A DNA stretch of 52,355 bases. Origin: CBIHON01 sp966211965. Its GTDB lineage: Bacteria; Pseudomonadota; Gammaproteobacteria; Burkholderiales; Burkholderiaceae_D. Under the pieces are notes generated by a model. That model worked only from the letters and a program-made list of their open reading frames with translations, did no database searches and was not told the origin of the DNA. The translations under genes were made by a program, and so were the position numbers. This document shows positions 1-9,042 of this stretch, in pieces (the stretch's first letter is position 1; the number at the start of each line of letters is the position of its first letter). The DNA is taken from NCBI GenBank assembly GCA_966211965.1, contig CBIHON010000036.1, positions 1-52,355 on the forward strand, read 5' to 3'.

Positions 1-248
1 CTAATGGCCAAAGACAAGTGCGCGAAGCGCGGGAAACCGCCGCGCGGCTCTGTGCAGAAATCCTGGCGGGATGAGCGAGGCGGGAGGTTTGTGACATGGC
101 TACATTAAGCAGGCGTTTCGCACTTTTTCTGATCCTCGGCGTGGCCGGCCGCTGCGGACTCTTGAAGGTTGAATGGCCGCTTTCAGGATTAGCGAAGGAC
201 AGGTAAGCTGCAAAGCAGCCGTCACACACCACCCTTTACGTAAACATC
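1..248. other. Left-edge stretch without a supported gene
   Basis: No gene can be supported here. The first plus-strand frame is open from base 1 to a TAA at 106-108 and encodes a basic 35-residue stretch; it could be the tail of a gene lying outside the window or chance. The rest up to the ATG at 249 shows only a small GCTGC/GCAGC hairpin near 208-220. Confidence 0.4.
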
Positions 249-758
249 ATGCCAAAAATCTACCTCATCGAAGGCCCAGTTGGAGCTGGCAAGTCAACCT
301 TTTCGGCATCATTGGCGCTGCGGACCGGCGGCGTTCACATCGCCTTGGACGAATGGTTCGCTAAGCTCTTCAGCGCAGATCGCCCGGAAGGCGACTTTGT
401 TCCTTGGTACATCGAGCGCAAAGAACGACTGATTGATCTGATCTGGAACCACAGTCGCCGGATTTTGGCATCAGGCACCGATGCCATACTTGAACTCGGC
501 TTAATCCGCCGACAGGACCGGGCCGCATTTTGTCAACGAGTACAAGACGAAGGATTTGAACTCGTGGTCTATGTGCTCGATGTCCCGCGAGAAGTCCGCC
601 GCGAACGCGTTCGGCGCCGGAACGCGGAAAAGGGCTCAACATTCGCTATGGTGGTTCCGGAAAATATCTTTGAGATCGCAAGCGACATGTGGGAAGACCC
701 GGACGACATTGAATGCAGCGAGTACGCGATCGAAATTGTGCCGACCGTACCGGCCTAG
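249..758 (+). CDS. Small P-loop NTPase, AAA_33/zeta-toxin-like kinase fold
   Basis: This 169-residue soluble protein probably phosphorylates a small substrate or hydrolyses ATP; the substrate cannot be read from sequence. A Walker A loop GPVGAGKST lies at residues 9-17 right after the first strand. An acidic DEW follows near residue 37, and a basic run RRERVRRR near residues 117-124 fits the lid that contacts ATP phosphates in this kinase-like fold. The ATG at 249 is just upstream of the P-loop, so the start is well placed. The stop codon TAG (756-758) sits inside CTAGAGCCTCTA, a motif seen again near two other repeats in the window. It stands alone, with no toxin-antitoxin partner visible. 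Alternatives are a gluconate- or chloramphenicol-kinase-like protein or an AAA protein of unknown role. Confidence 0.75.
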   Translation: MPKIYLIEGPVGAGKSTFSASLALRTGGVHIALDEWFAKLFSADRPEGDFVPWYIERKERLIDLIWNHSRRILASGTDAILELGLIRRQDRAAFCQRVQDEGFELVVYVLDVPREVRRERVRRRNAEKGSTFAMVVPENIFEIASDMWEDPDDIECSEYAIEIVPTVPA

Positions 759-907
759 AGCCTCTAAACAATTCTCAATAATCTGCCGCCTCGGCCGGAC
801 TTCAGTTGTGCGGTTTATGAGCATGCCCCGGTAATGCCGGCCCGGAAATCCGCGCAACCCGTTTCATATAAAATCGACGCTCCCCGTCCTGCCCTCCAGG
901 TGTCAGC

Positions 908-3640
908 TTGCATACGCTTCTCTCCCACAAACGCCGCCTCGCCATGCTGGCGGCGGCCTTGCTTTTCAGCTTCGGCGCGCCCGCGTACGCCGCAGTACCG
1001 CCCGGCATCCAGACCATCGTCACCATCGAAGGCGTGACCGAATACCGGCTCGACAATGGCTTGCGCGTGCTACTGATACCCGATGCCAGCAAGCCGCTGA
1101 TCACCGCCAACCTGATCTACCTGGTCGGCTCCAAGCATGAAGGTCCGGGCGAGGGCGGCATGGCGCATCTGCTGGAGCACATGCTGTTCAAGGGCACGCC
1201 CACCACGCCCGATCCCAAGGCCGAATTCGTCAAGCGCGGCATGCATTGGAACGGCGCGACCTGGCTCGACCGCACCAATTATTTCGCCACCTTCAATGCC
1301 GAGGGCGACAACCTCGACTGGTATCTCGGCTGGCTGGCCGATGCGATGGTCAATTCGCATATCGCGCGGCGCGACCTGGATAGCGAAATGACCGTGGTGC
1401 GCAACGAGTTCGAGCGCAAGGAAGCCAATTTCGGCGGCGTCCTGATGCAGGAGATGATGGCCAGCGCCTATCACTGGCACCCGTACGGCAAGCCGCCCAT
1501 CGGCTCTCTGACGGATATCGAAAATGTATCGATCGAAAGCCTGCAGCAGTTTTACCGGCGCTACTACCAGCCGGACAATGCGGTGCTGGTGGTGGCCGGC
1601 CAAATCGATAGCCAACGCACGCTGGCGCGCATCCAGGCTGTTTTCGGCAAGATCGTCAAACCGGCGCGCAAGCTGGCTCCGATCTACACGCAGGAACCGG
1701 TGCAGGAAGGCGAGCGCGCGGTCACGCTGCGCCGCGTCGGCGGTGTGCCCATCATCGCCGCGCTGTATCACACGGTCGGCGCCGGCGGGCGCGATTCCGT
1801 CACGCAGGTCGTGCTGCAATACATCCTCGACCATGAGCCCGACGGCCGTCTGCACAAGGCACTGGTGGAAACCGGCCTGGCGTCGTCGGCCTACGTCTCG
1901 GTCCAGGACACGCAAGACCCCGGCACGCTGACCGCCGGCATCGTGCTGGCCGAACAGGCCGATGCCGCCAAGGCGCAGCAAGCTCTGCTCGACACATTGG
2001 AATCCATGCCGCCGGTCACCGCGGCGGAAGTCGATCGCGCCAAGACCGCGATCCTGAATGCGACCAATCGCGAGATGCTCGACACCAACCAACTCGCACT
2101 GGGCCTGGCCGAGGATATCGCGGCCGGCGACTGGCGGCTGGCATTCGCCAAGCGCGACTGGATCAAGGACGTCACTGCCGCCGAAGTCAACCGCCTGGCG
2201 CGGGCCTACCTGATCGCCGCCAACCGCACGCTGGGCCGCTACATCCCAACCGCGGCGCCGCAACGCGCCCCCGCCACGACACGGGCCGACAGCGCCAAGC
2301 TGCTGGCTGGCTACCAGGGGCGCACCGCCGTCGCCGCGGTGGATGCCTTTGCAATGACGAACCAGGAAATTGAAGCCCGCACCGTCAAGAGCACGCTGCC
2401 GGGCGGCATGAAAATCGCGACCCTGACGCGTTCCGTCAAGGGTGACCGCGTGGTCGGCCGCTTGCAACTGCACTGGGGCTCGCTCGAATCGCTGCGCGGC
2501 AAGCGTGCCGATGCGATGCTGCTTGGCGCCATGATGCTCAAGGGTACAGCAAGCCTGTCGAACCAGGCTTTGCAGGATCGCTTGAACCAGCTCGACGCGA
2601 CCCTGGACGTATACGCCGGCCTCACCGGCGCGAGCGTCGGCTTCGGCGTGCCGAAGGCAAACCTGCCGCAGTTGGTCGAGTTGATGCGCGACATCCTGCG
2701 CCGGCCGGTCTTTTCGCAAGCCGAATTCGACCAAGCACAGCGCGCCGCGATCAGCGCCAACCAGGCGGCCGAATCCAACCCGAATGCGTTGGCGGGTATC
2801 GCGCTGGGCCATAACCTGTCGCCCTATCCCGAGGACGACCCGCGCGCCACCTGGACCCTGGCGCAAAACCGGCAGGCAATCAAAAGCGCCACGCTGGCGC
2901 GCATGCAGGCTTTCTATCAACGTTACGCCGGCGCCCAGCACAGCGAACTGGCGGTGGTCGGTCCGGTCGAGCCGGCCCAGGTTGCGGCTCTGTTCAAAAA
3001 CGCATTCGACGATTGGAGAAGCAGCCAGCCCTATGTCCGCATTCCCGAACCGGCGCAAGACAATGCCGCCACCCGCCTGCTCATCGATGTCCCCGATCAA
3101 GCCAACGCGATCTATCTCGCCGGCCATACGGTCGACATCGAAGAAGACAGCGCCGAACTGCCGGCCCTGCACATCGCGGTGCAATTGTTCGGTGAGCGGC
3201 GCGACTCGCGCTTGTGGACGCGCCTGCGCGAGAAAGACGGCCTGAGCTACGACTTCGGCAGTTCGCTCACCACCAGTATCCGCGACCGCAACGGCGTCTT
3301 CATCATCAACGGCAGTTTCGCGCCGCAAAACCGCGCCAAGGTGGAAGCGGCGGTGCGAGAAGAACTCAAGCGCGTATTGGATGAAGGCTTCAGCGCCGCC
3401 GAAGTCGAAACCGCCAAAGACACGGTCTTGAAAAACCGGCGTCAAATCCTGACCCAGGAATACAACGTCAGCGCCTTGCTGGCCGACAACCTGTACTGGG
3501 GCCGCAGCATGCTGCTGCGCCAGGAAAGGGACGAGCGATATGCCAGGCTGACGGTCGAGGAAGTCAACGCAGCCTTGCGCAAGTATTTGAAGCCGGAAAA
3601 ACTGTCGGTAGTGGCGGCCGGCAGTTTCGAAAAGAAATGA
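908..3640 (+). CDS. Periplasmic M16-family zinc metallopeptidase (pitrilysin-like)
   Basis: The 910-residue protein is a two-repeat M16 peptidase that would degrade peptides or misfolded proteins in the periplasm. Residues 1-28 form a signal peptide: a basic stretch (HKRR) then a hydrophobic core ending APAYA. The inverted zinc motif HLLEH is at residues 87-91 and the third ligand Glu fits E167, giving the spacing expected of M16 enzymes. The C-terminal half (about 480-905) is the second M16 repeat without a zinc site, as is usual. The start is TTG at 908; an ATG at 944 would remove the positive n-region of the signal peptide and is less likely. Length is typical for the full two-repeat form. 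It appears monocistronic. Confidence 0.9.
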   Translation: MHTLLSHKRRLAMLAAALLFSFGAPAYAAVPPGIQTIVTIEGVTEYRLDNGLRVLLIPDASKPLITANLIYLVGSKHEGPGEGGMAHLLEHMLFKGTPTTPDPKAEFVKRGMHWNGATWLDRTNYFATFNAEGDNLDWYLGWLADAMVNSHIARRDLDSEMTVVRNEFERKEANFGGVLMQEMMASAYHWHPYGKPPIGSLTDIENVSIESLQQFYRRYYQPDNAVLVVAGQIDSQRTLARIQAVFGKIVKPARKLAPIYTQEPVQEGERAVTLRRVGGVPIIAALYHTVGAGGRDSVTQVVLQYILDHEPDGRLHKALVETGLASSAYVSVQDTQDPGTLTAGIVLAEQADAAKAQQALLDTLESMPPVTAAEVDRAKTAILNATNREMLDTNQLALGLAEDIAAGDWRLAFAKRDWIKDVTAAEVNRLARAYLIAANRTLGRYIPTAAPQRAPATTRADSAKLLAGYQGRTAVAAVDAFAMTNQEIEARTVKSTLPGGMKIATLTRSVKGDRVVGRLQLHWGSLESLRGKRADAMLLGAMMLKGTASLSNQALQDRLNQLDATLDVYAGLTGASVGFGVPKANLPQLVELMRDILRRPVFSQAEFDQAQRAAISANQAAESNPNALAGIALGHNLSPYPEDDPRATWTLAQNRQAIKSATLARMQAFYQRYAGAQHSELAVVGPVEPAQVAALFKNAFDDWRSSQPYVRIPEPAQDNAATRLLIDVPDQANAIYLAGHTVDIEEDSAELPALHIAVQLFGERRDSRLWTRLREKDGLSYDFGSSLTTSIRDRNGVFIINGSFAPQNRAKVEAAVREELKRVLDEGFSAAEVETAKDTVLKNRRQILTQEYNVSALLADNLYWGRSMLLRQERDERYARLTVEEVNAALRKYLKPEKLSVVAAGSFEKK

Positions 3641-3925
3641 GCATGGCCGTTTTTGTCCGCATCTTGTCCGTACCGTGCATTTATCTTCCGGCTGCCGCCT
3701 TATAGGATCAAGCAAAAGCAATCTACTGGCGGGCGTTGCACACTTGAGGTAAAAAATGAATCGTGGGATGGTGTGTAGCGGAGAATGATGGGCGCCCGGC
3801 GTAGGGCGATACATCGTCAGTCCGCGGAACGACACAGGCTTGCAAGCCTGGTGCGCCCTGTGAGGGAAACCCATCGCGTGCACAATTGATCATGATGGGT
3901 TCCACCCATCCTACAAGTCCCAGAC
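3641..3925. other. Gene-free stretch with a GATGGGT hairpin
   Basis: No coding signal is seen. Near the right end a perfect stem-loop GATGGGT-TCC-ACCCATC occupies 3894-3910, and another CCCATC lies at about 3870. The hairpin may form at the 5' end of the downstream transcript or be a remnant of an intergenic repeat; there is no U-tract for a terminator. Confidence 0.4.
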
Positions 3926-5077
3926 ATGACAAGGCGAAACAATACGATGCGGAAATACAGCCTTCTGCTGGCTGCCGCCCTGCTGGCCGGCGCGTCGCTG
4001 ATCTGCTTTGCGCTCGGCGATATCTCGTCCGACACGCCGCCGGTGCAAACCGCCATCGCTGCCAATGCGGAGGCGATCGCCCCTTACCGGCCGCGCTTCG
4101 GCCGCAGCCGTCCAGTCGTCGCCGTACTCGGGCAAAACGCCTATACCGAACTGACCGATTATGTGATTCCCTATGCCGTACTTGCCCGCGCCGATGTGGC
4201 AGAGGTGATCGCGCTGGCGGCGCAGCCAGGTCCGATCCGGATGTTTCCCTCACTGACAATCGAACCGCAAGCGACCATCGCGGAATTCGATGCGCGTTTT
4301 CCTGATGGCGCCGACTACCTGATCGTGCCAGCCGTGCACGATAGCGACGACCCGGTATTGCTGGCCTGGATCAAAAAGCAGGCAGGCAAGGGCGCGGCCG
4401 TCGTCGGTGTATGCGACGGCGTGCTGGCGGTGGCGAAGACCGGCTTGCTTGAGGGGCATCGCGCCACCGGACACTGGTTCTCGCTCAAGGGACTCGAAGC
4501 CGGGCATCCCGGCACGCGCTGGATCAAGGACCGGCGCTATGTGGCCGATGGCCCGGTGATCACCACTACCGGCGTCACCGCTTCGATCCCGGTATCGCTG
4601 GCGCTGGTGGAAGCGATCGCCGGCCGCGAGCGCGCAGCGGCAATCGCAAAGGAACTGGGAGCAACAAACTGGGGCGCAGCGCACGAGAGCAAGGATTTCA
4701 AGCTGGGCGCGCGCCACATCCTGACTGCGGTTGGCAATATGCTGGCGTTCTGGTCGCATGAGGATGTCGGCCTGACGGTAAGCGCCGGCGCCGATGAAAT
4801 CGCGCTATCGCTGCAGGCGGATGCCTATTCGCGCACTTATCGTTCACAGGCAATTTCCGTGGCCGCGTCGAACGCGCCTGTCCTCACGCGTAGCGGCTTG
4901 CGCCTGGTGCCGGACAAGCTGATCGGCGCCGCCGACGCGCCGCGCCGCATGCTGCCTGCTCATGACCGCATGCCCTCAGTGCCGGCGCTCGACGCCGCGC
5001 TGGCCGGCATCGCGGTCTCATACGGCCGCGGCACTGCAGCTTTCGTGGCTTTGCAAATGGAGTATCCGCAATTTTAA
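3926..5077 (+). CDS. Membrane-anchored or exported DJ-1/PfpI-family protein
   Basis: This 383-residue protein has a hydrophobic N-terminal segment at about residues 10-30 (signal anchor or signal peptide) followed by a class-I glutamine-amidotransferase-like domain of the DJ-1/PfpI/GlxA type at about 62-250. The nucleophile elbow is GVCDGV with Cys163, and a His follows at about 183. Such domains occur in intracellular protease/chaperone proteins and as ligand domains of AraC-type regulators; no DNA-binding domain is present here. Residues 265-383 have no motif I recognise. A second ATG at 3947 (MRKYSLL) gives a more standard signal sequence and has an AAGGCG about 10 bases upstream, so the true start may be 3947. 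Function is unknown beyond the fold. Confidence 0.7.
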   Translation: MTRRNNTMRKYSLLLAAALLAGASLICFALGDISSDTPPVQTAIAANAEAIAPYRPRFGRSRPVVAVLGQNAYTELTDYVIPYAVLARADVAEVIALAAQPGPIRMFPSLTIEPQATIAEFDARFPDGADYLIVPAVHDSDDPVLLAWIKKQAGKGAAVVGVCDGVLAVAKTGLLEGHRATGHWFSLKGLEAGHPGTRWIKDRRYVADGPVITTTGVTASIPVSLALVEAIAGRERAAAIAKELGATNWGAAHESKDFKLGARHILTAVGNMLAFWSHEDVGLTVSAGADEIALSLQADAYSRTYRSQAISVAASNAPVLTRSGLRLVPDKLIGAADAPRRMLPAHDRMPSVPALDAALAGIAVSYGRGTAAFVALQMEYPQF

Positions 5078-5101
5078 AAGCCGGCACAAAAAGTACGGCG
5101 A

Positions 5102-8100
5102 TCAGGAATCGTGCGCCCAGCGCACGCCACAAACATGATCGAAAGCCAGCAATTCCGGCGTGTGCAAACCAAACCCCTGTCCGTAATCGATCCCGATCTT
5201 CTGCAATTGCCGCAGCACTTCTTCACTCTCGACAAACTTCGCAATGGTCTCGATCCCCAGCACCTTGGCGATGCGTGCGATCGATTCCACCATCGCGCAA
5301 TCGATGACGTCTTTCGCAATGCCTTTGACGATGCTGCCGTCGATCTTGAGGTAATCGACCGGCAGTGATTTCAAGTAGGCGAAAGAACTCAGGCCGCTGC
5401 CGAAATCGTCCAGCGCAAAGCGGCAGCCAAGGGCTTTCATGGTCTGGATGAAGTGCGTGGTGCGATGCAGGTTGCTGATCGCGGCGGTCTCGGCGATCTC
5501 GAAACACAAGCGCGCGGCCGGGATGGCGGAGGCCTGCAGTTCGCGCACCAGAAATTCCTGGAAATCCGGATCGGTGATCGCCGCGCCGGACAGATTGACC
5601 GCGATAAAGGAATCCGGGTATGCGGCCAGCAAGGCTTGCGGCGGATGGCGCAGCAGGGTCTTGATCACCCAGCGGTCGACCGAGGCCAGCAGACCATAGC
5701 GTTCCGCCGCCGGAATAAACGCCATCGGCAGCAGGATGCGTCCATGCTCGTCCTGGTAGCGCAGCAGGATTTCGTGATGCTGCCGCGCCGGCCCCGCCCC
5801 CGCTCCGATCGACAGAATCTTCTGGCAATACAGGGAGAACTGGTCTTGCGCGATCGCCTGCTGCAGGCGCGCCGCCCAATCCATCTGCATATGCCGGTCC
5901 TGCACTTCTTCGTCGCACCTCTCGTACACCTGGACCCGGTTGCGCCCTTTGTCCTTGGCCATGTAGCAGGCGGTATCGGCGGCCGAGAGGAGGGCCTGCA
6001 TGTCCTTGGTCTGGTCGGTGATCGCGACCAGGCCGATGCTGGCGCCGACGCAAAACAGCTTGCCTTCCCATTCGAAGCGAAAGGCGCGCACTGCGTCGAT
6101 CAAGTGCAGGGCAATTTCCCTGGCGCGCTCCAGCGGACAGCCTTCGAGCAGGATGCCGAACTCGTCGCCGCCCAGCCGCGCCAGCGTATCGGACTTGCGC
6201 ATATTGCCCATCAAGAGATTCGACAGTTGCTGCAGCAACTGGTCTCCGGCCAGATGGCCGCACGTGTCGTTGACCACCTTGAACTGGTCGAGGTCGAGAT
6301 ACAGCAGCGCATGCTGCTGATGCATCACCCTGGCCGAATGCAGCAGGCGCGCCGCGGTCAATTCGAATTCGCTGCGGTTCCACAAGCCGGTCAGCGCGTC
6401 GTGGCTGGCTTGATAGCTGATCTTGTGGCTCAGCGCGCGCGCTTCGGTCACGTCGTGGAACACCATCACCACGCCCGACAAATTGCCGTCCTTGACCCGG
6501 ATCGGCGCCGCCGAATTGTCGATGTAATACTCGATGCCGTCGCGCGAGATCAGGATGGTGTTGCTGGCCAGGGTGCAGACCCTGGCTTCGGCTAGTGCCT
6601 TCTTCACCGGGTTTTCCGCCGCCTCGCGCGTGCTCTCGTTGACGATCACGAACACATAATCCAAGGGCATGCCGCAGGCGTCCTTGTTGGACCAGCCGGT
6701 CAGGCGTTCGGCGATCGGATTCATGTAGGTGATGTTGGCGTCGACATCGGTCGTGATGACCGCGTCGCCGATCGATTGCAAAGTGGTTTGCGCCAGATCC
6801 TTTTCCGCAAACAAGGCGTTTTCCATCTGCTTGCGCTGGGTGATGTCCTCGACTTTCGAAATGAAATACAAGGGCTGGCCATCGAGCTTGCGCACCAGGG
6901 AAGAACTGAACATGACCGGCACTGCATGGCCGTTCTTGTGGAAATAGCGCGTCTCCATCTGGTAGGTTTTCAACTGGTCCGCCAGCACCAGTTGGATGAA
7001 GGTCTGATCGATGCCGAGGTCGTCGGCATGGGTCATCTGTTGCACCGTCATGCCCAGCAATTCGTCTTCTTGGTAACCGACGATCTTGCACAGCGCCTGG
7101 TTGACCTTGAGCCATTGGCCTTCAAGCGAAATCAGCGCCATGCCGATCGGCGCGTTGTCGAATGCGCCGCGAAAGCGCGCCTCGTTTTCCAGCAGCGCCT
7201 CCTTGACCTGATGTTTTTCGGAGACGTCGCGCATCACGCCGGCGAACATGCGGCGGCCGTCGAAACTGATTTCGGTGACTGCCAGTTCAAGCGGAAACAA
7301 TTGCCCGCTCTTGCGCATGCCGCGCACTTCGCGCACGCCTTTGCCGATCAGCCGGCCGCTGCCGGTTTTCAGATAAACGTTGAGCTCCTGGTCGTAGCGC
7401 GCGTGATCGGAAGCATGCATGATGGTGCGCACCGACTGGCCGCACAGTTCATGCGCTTCGTATCCGAAAATCCTGCAGGCGGCGGGATTGATCGATTCGA
7501 TGATGCGGTTTTCATCCGACAGGATGATGCCGTCGGTGACATCGAAAAACAGGTGCTCGTATTTGCGCGAAAGCTGGGACAGCGCGGCTTGCGCCATCTT
7601 TTTTTCCAGATTGCTGCGGTGCTCGCGCAGGGTCTTTTTCAGCACCGCCGGCAGCAGAGCCAGGTAATTCTCGCGCGGGTCCTTGAACAGGTAATCCTGC
7701 ACGCCCAGGCGCAGCGCTTCGGCCGCAGCGGCCTGGTCGTCCTGCGCCGCCAGCAACAGCACCGGCATGATGTTTTCCGGATCCTTGCGGACCGCCTGGA
7801 AACAGGCAAGTCCGCTCATGTCGGGGAGATGGCAGTCGAGGATGATGCAATGCGGGCGCAGCGTCGGTATTTTCTCCAGCGCGGCATGCCCCGATTCGCA
7901 ATATTCGAGTTGCCAGCCCGGCTCGACGCCGACGATCGCCCGGCCCTGCGCATGCAAGTCTTCAGCGCTGTCGCCGATCAGGAGGATTTTGGTTGCGCTG
8001 TTCACTTTGTTCTTGGTGCGGGCCAGGGTCAAGCCGATAATATCATGGTGGATCGGGCCTGTTGGGCTGGCCGGCGCAGCGCCTGCATCTGGATGCAACG

Positions 8101-8131
8101 TGCGTTTTTCCGGCACGGGGCAGGCCGGCAA
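5102..8131 (-). CDS. REC-PAS-PAS-PAS-GGDEF-EAL cyclic-di-GMP signalling protein
   Basis: This large cytoplasmic protein would make and/or break c-di-GMP in response to phosphorylation and PAS-sensed signals. A receiver at about 48-170 has phospho-acceptor Asp99 and conserved Lys150, but one of the usual acidic pair is missing (IGDSAED). Three PAS domains cover about 185-560. GGDEF is intact at about 654-658 with an inhibitory-site RxxD (RKSD) five residues before it, so cyclase activity is plausible. The EAL domain (about 745-1000) is altered: EAL reads EIL, and the usual AEGVE/AEFVE Glu motif reads AKFVE; DDFGSG, the LKID lysine and the QG motif remain. Phosphodiesterase activity is therefore doubtful. 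The frame opens with TTG at 8131 without a good ribosome site; GTG at 8005, six residues before the receiver, is a credible alternative. Confidence 0.88.
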   Translation of the reverse strand: MPACPVPEKRTLHPDAGAAPASPTGPIHHDIIGLTLARTKNKVNSATKILLIGDSAEDLHAQGRAIVGVEPGWQLEYCESGHAALEKIPTLRPHCIILDCHLPDMSGLACFQAVRKDPENIMPVLLLAAQDDQAAAAEALRLGVQDYLFKDPRENYLALLPAVLKKTLREHRSNLEKKMAQAALSQLSRKYEHLFFDVTDGIILSDENRIIESINPAACRIFGYEAHELCGQSVRTIMHASDHARYDQELNVYLKTGSGRLIGKGVREVRGMRKSGQLFPLELAVTEISFDGRRMFAGVMRDVSEKHQVKEALLENEARFRGAFDNAPIGMALISLEGQWLKVNQALCKIVGYQEDELLGMTVQQMTHADDLGIDQTFIQLVLADQLKTYQMETRYFHKNGHAVPVMFSSSLVRKLDGQPLYFISKVEDITQRKQMENALFAEKDLAQTTLQSIGDAVITTDVDANITYMNPIAERLTGWSNKDACGMPLDYVFVIVNESTREAAENPVKKALAEARVCTLASNTILISRDGIEYYIDNSAAPIRVKDGNLSGVVMVFHDVTEARALSHKISYQASHDALTGLWNRSEFELTAARLLHSARVMHQQHALLYLDLDQFKVVNDTCGHLAGDQLLQQLSNLLMGNMRKSDTLARLGGDEFGILLEGCPLERAREIALHLIDAVRAFRFEWEGKLFCVGASIGLVAITDQTKDMQALLSAADTACYMAKDKGRNRVQVYERCDEEVQDRHMQMDWAARLQQAIAQDQFSLYCQKILSIGAGAGPARQHHEILLRYQDEHGRILLPMAFIPAAERYGLLASVDRWVIKTLLRHPPQALLAAYPDSFIAVNLSGAAITDPDFQEFLVRELQASAIPAARLCFEIAETAAISNLHRTTHFIQTMKALGCRFALDDFGSGLSSFAYLKSLPVDYLKIDGSIVKGIAKDVIDCAMVESIARIAKVLGIETIAKFVESEEVLRQLQKIGIDYGQGFGLHTPELLAFDHVCGVRWAHDS

Positions 8132-8440
8132 TTGACAAGAATTTACAAAAAATGCGGAAACGCAAGCAACAAGACTAATTACCGCAAAGCATCAGATTCG
8201 ACTAGAATTGCAGCAGCGCCCGGCCCTGTGAAGACCGCCTTTCCATGAGAGCCTCCAAATAAATGCCGCTGGTATGAACGTAAGGCAAGGAGAAGCAACC
8301 ACGCCAGCGGCTGTTATTTAGAGACTCCAAGGGGCCCGTTACACTCCGGGTCCGGCCCATGCGCCGAAGGCAGCCATTGCAGCCGGCTCATTTGCACGCC
8401 ATGCATTGCGGGATCTTGCGCCGCAAGAGGGGGAAAGCCT
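8132..8440. other. Intergenic region between divergent signalling genes, containing a dispersed repeat
   Basis: Promoter-bearing spacer between the minus-strand REC-PAS-GGDEF-EAL gene and the plus-strand H-NOX gene. It holds a dispersed repeat copy at 8249-8327 (listed separately). The H-NOX ATG at 8441 is preceded by a strong purine-rich ribosome site, GAGGGGGAAA. No other gene is visible. Confidence 0.5.
8249..8327 (+). repeat. Dispersed palindromic repeat, family B, copy 1
   Basis: A 79-bp element with imperfect terminal inverted repeats: the left arm begins GAGCCTCCAAATAAATGCCG and the right arm read on the other strand begins GAGTCTCTAAATAACAGCCG, both then running into CTGG. The centre contains GGCAAGGAGAAG. 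A second copy lies in opposite orientation at 49837-49932, about 49 of 56 bases identical over the first arm and centre. No open frame is inside. It is small enough to be a MITE-like or REP-like element mobilised in trans, or an RNA hairpin. Confidence 0.7.
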
Positions 8441-8989
8441 ATGAAAGGGATCGTGTTTTGCGAGTTCATCGGCATGGTCGAGGAATGCTTCTCCCTGGAG
8501 ATGGCTGACCGCATCATTTCCTCATCCAAACTGGCCACCGGCGGCGCCTATACTACCGTCGGCACCTATGACCACCGCGAAATCGTCGAACTGGCGGGCC
8601 ACTTGAGTGCCGCCACCGGGATCTCCGCCGCCGAGCTGATCCGTACTTTCGGCGAGTATCTTGGGAAACGCTTTGTCACTCTATTTCCCGCGTTTTTCAG
8701 GCAGCATGGGTCGACTTTCGATTTCCTGGCTTCAGTCGACAGCAAGATCCATGTCGAGGTCAGAAAGCTTTATCCCGACGCCGAATTGCCGGAATTCCAG
8801 CATCACTTCCCGGCGCATGATTCCATGGTCTTCGTGTATCGCTCGAAGCGCCCGTTCGCCGATCTGGCGGAAGGATTGATTCGGGCCTGCATCAGGCATT
8901 TTGACGAAACGATCGGCTTGACGCGCGAGAACCATCCCTGCGAAGAGGGGATGCACGTCAGCTTCACGCTGGTGAAGCAGCATGATTAG
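8441..8989 (+). CDS. H-NOX (heme NO-binding) sensor protein
   Basis: The 182-residue protein is a stand-alone H-NOX domain that binds heme and senses nitric oxide. The start MKGIVFCEFIGMVE is typical of the family. His104 in KIHVEVRKLYPDAELP fits the proximal heme ligand, and Tyr133-Ser135-Arg137 form the YxSxR signature that holds the heme propionates. The position equivalent to the distal Tyr140 of the Thermoanaerobacter O2-binding H-NOX is Leu142, which suggests an NO-selective rather than an O2-binding pocket. A strong GAGGGGG site precedes the ATG. The gene is followed after 53 bases, on the same strand, by a PAS-GGDEF-EAL-REC protein, the classic arrangement in which H-NOX controls a c-di-GMP enzyme. 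Both probably share one mRNA. Confidence 0.92.
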   Translation: MKGIVFCEFIGMVEECFSLEMADRIISSSKLATGGAYTTVGTYDHREIVELAGHLSAATGISAAELIRTFGEYLGKRFVTLFPAFFRQHGSTFDFLASVDSKIHVEVRKLYPDAELPEFQHHFPAHDSMVFVYRSKRPFADLAEGLIRACIRHFDETIGLTRENHPCEEGMHVSFTLVKQHD

Positions 8990-9042
8990 ACGGTGGATTA
9001 GAACAGTAAGCCGCCGCCCATCGTGCCGCACGGAGGAAGGAA

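Noticed and set aside
4..108. Short basic open frame at the left edge
   Set aside because: Too short and cut by the window edge to support as a gene.
1070..3883. Very long open frame on the minus strand opposite the M16 protease
   Set aside because: It mirrors the codon pattern of the real gene in GC-rich DNA and shows no domain or start site.
6776..8248. Plus-strand frame opposite the REC-PAS-GGDEF-EAL gene
   Set aside because: No signal peptide, domain or ribosome site, and the minus-strand protein has clear motifs.
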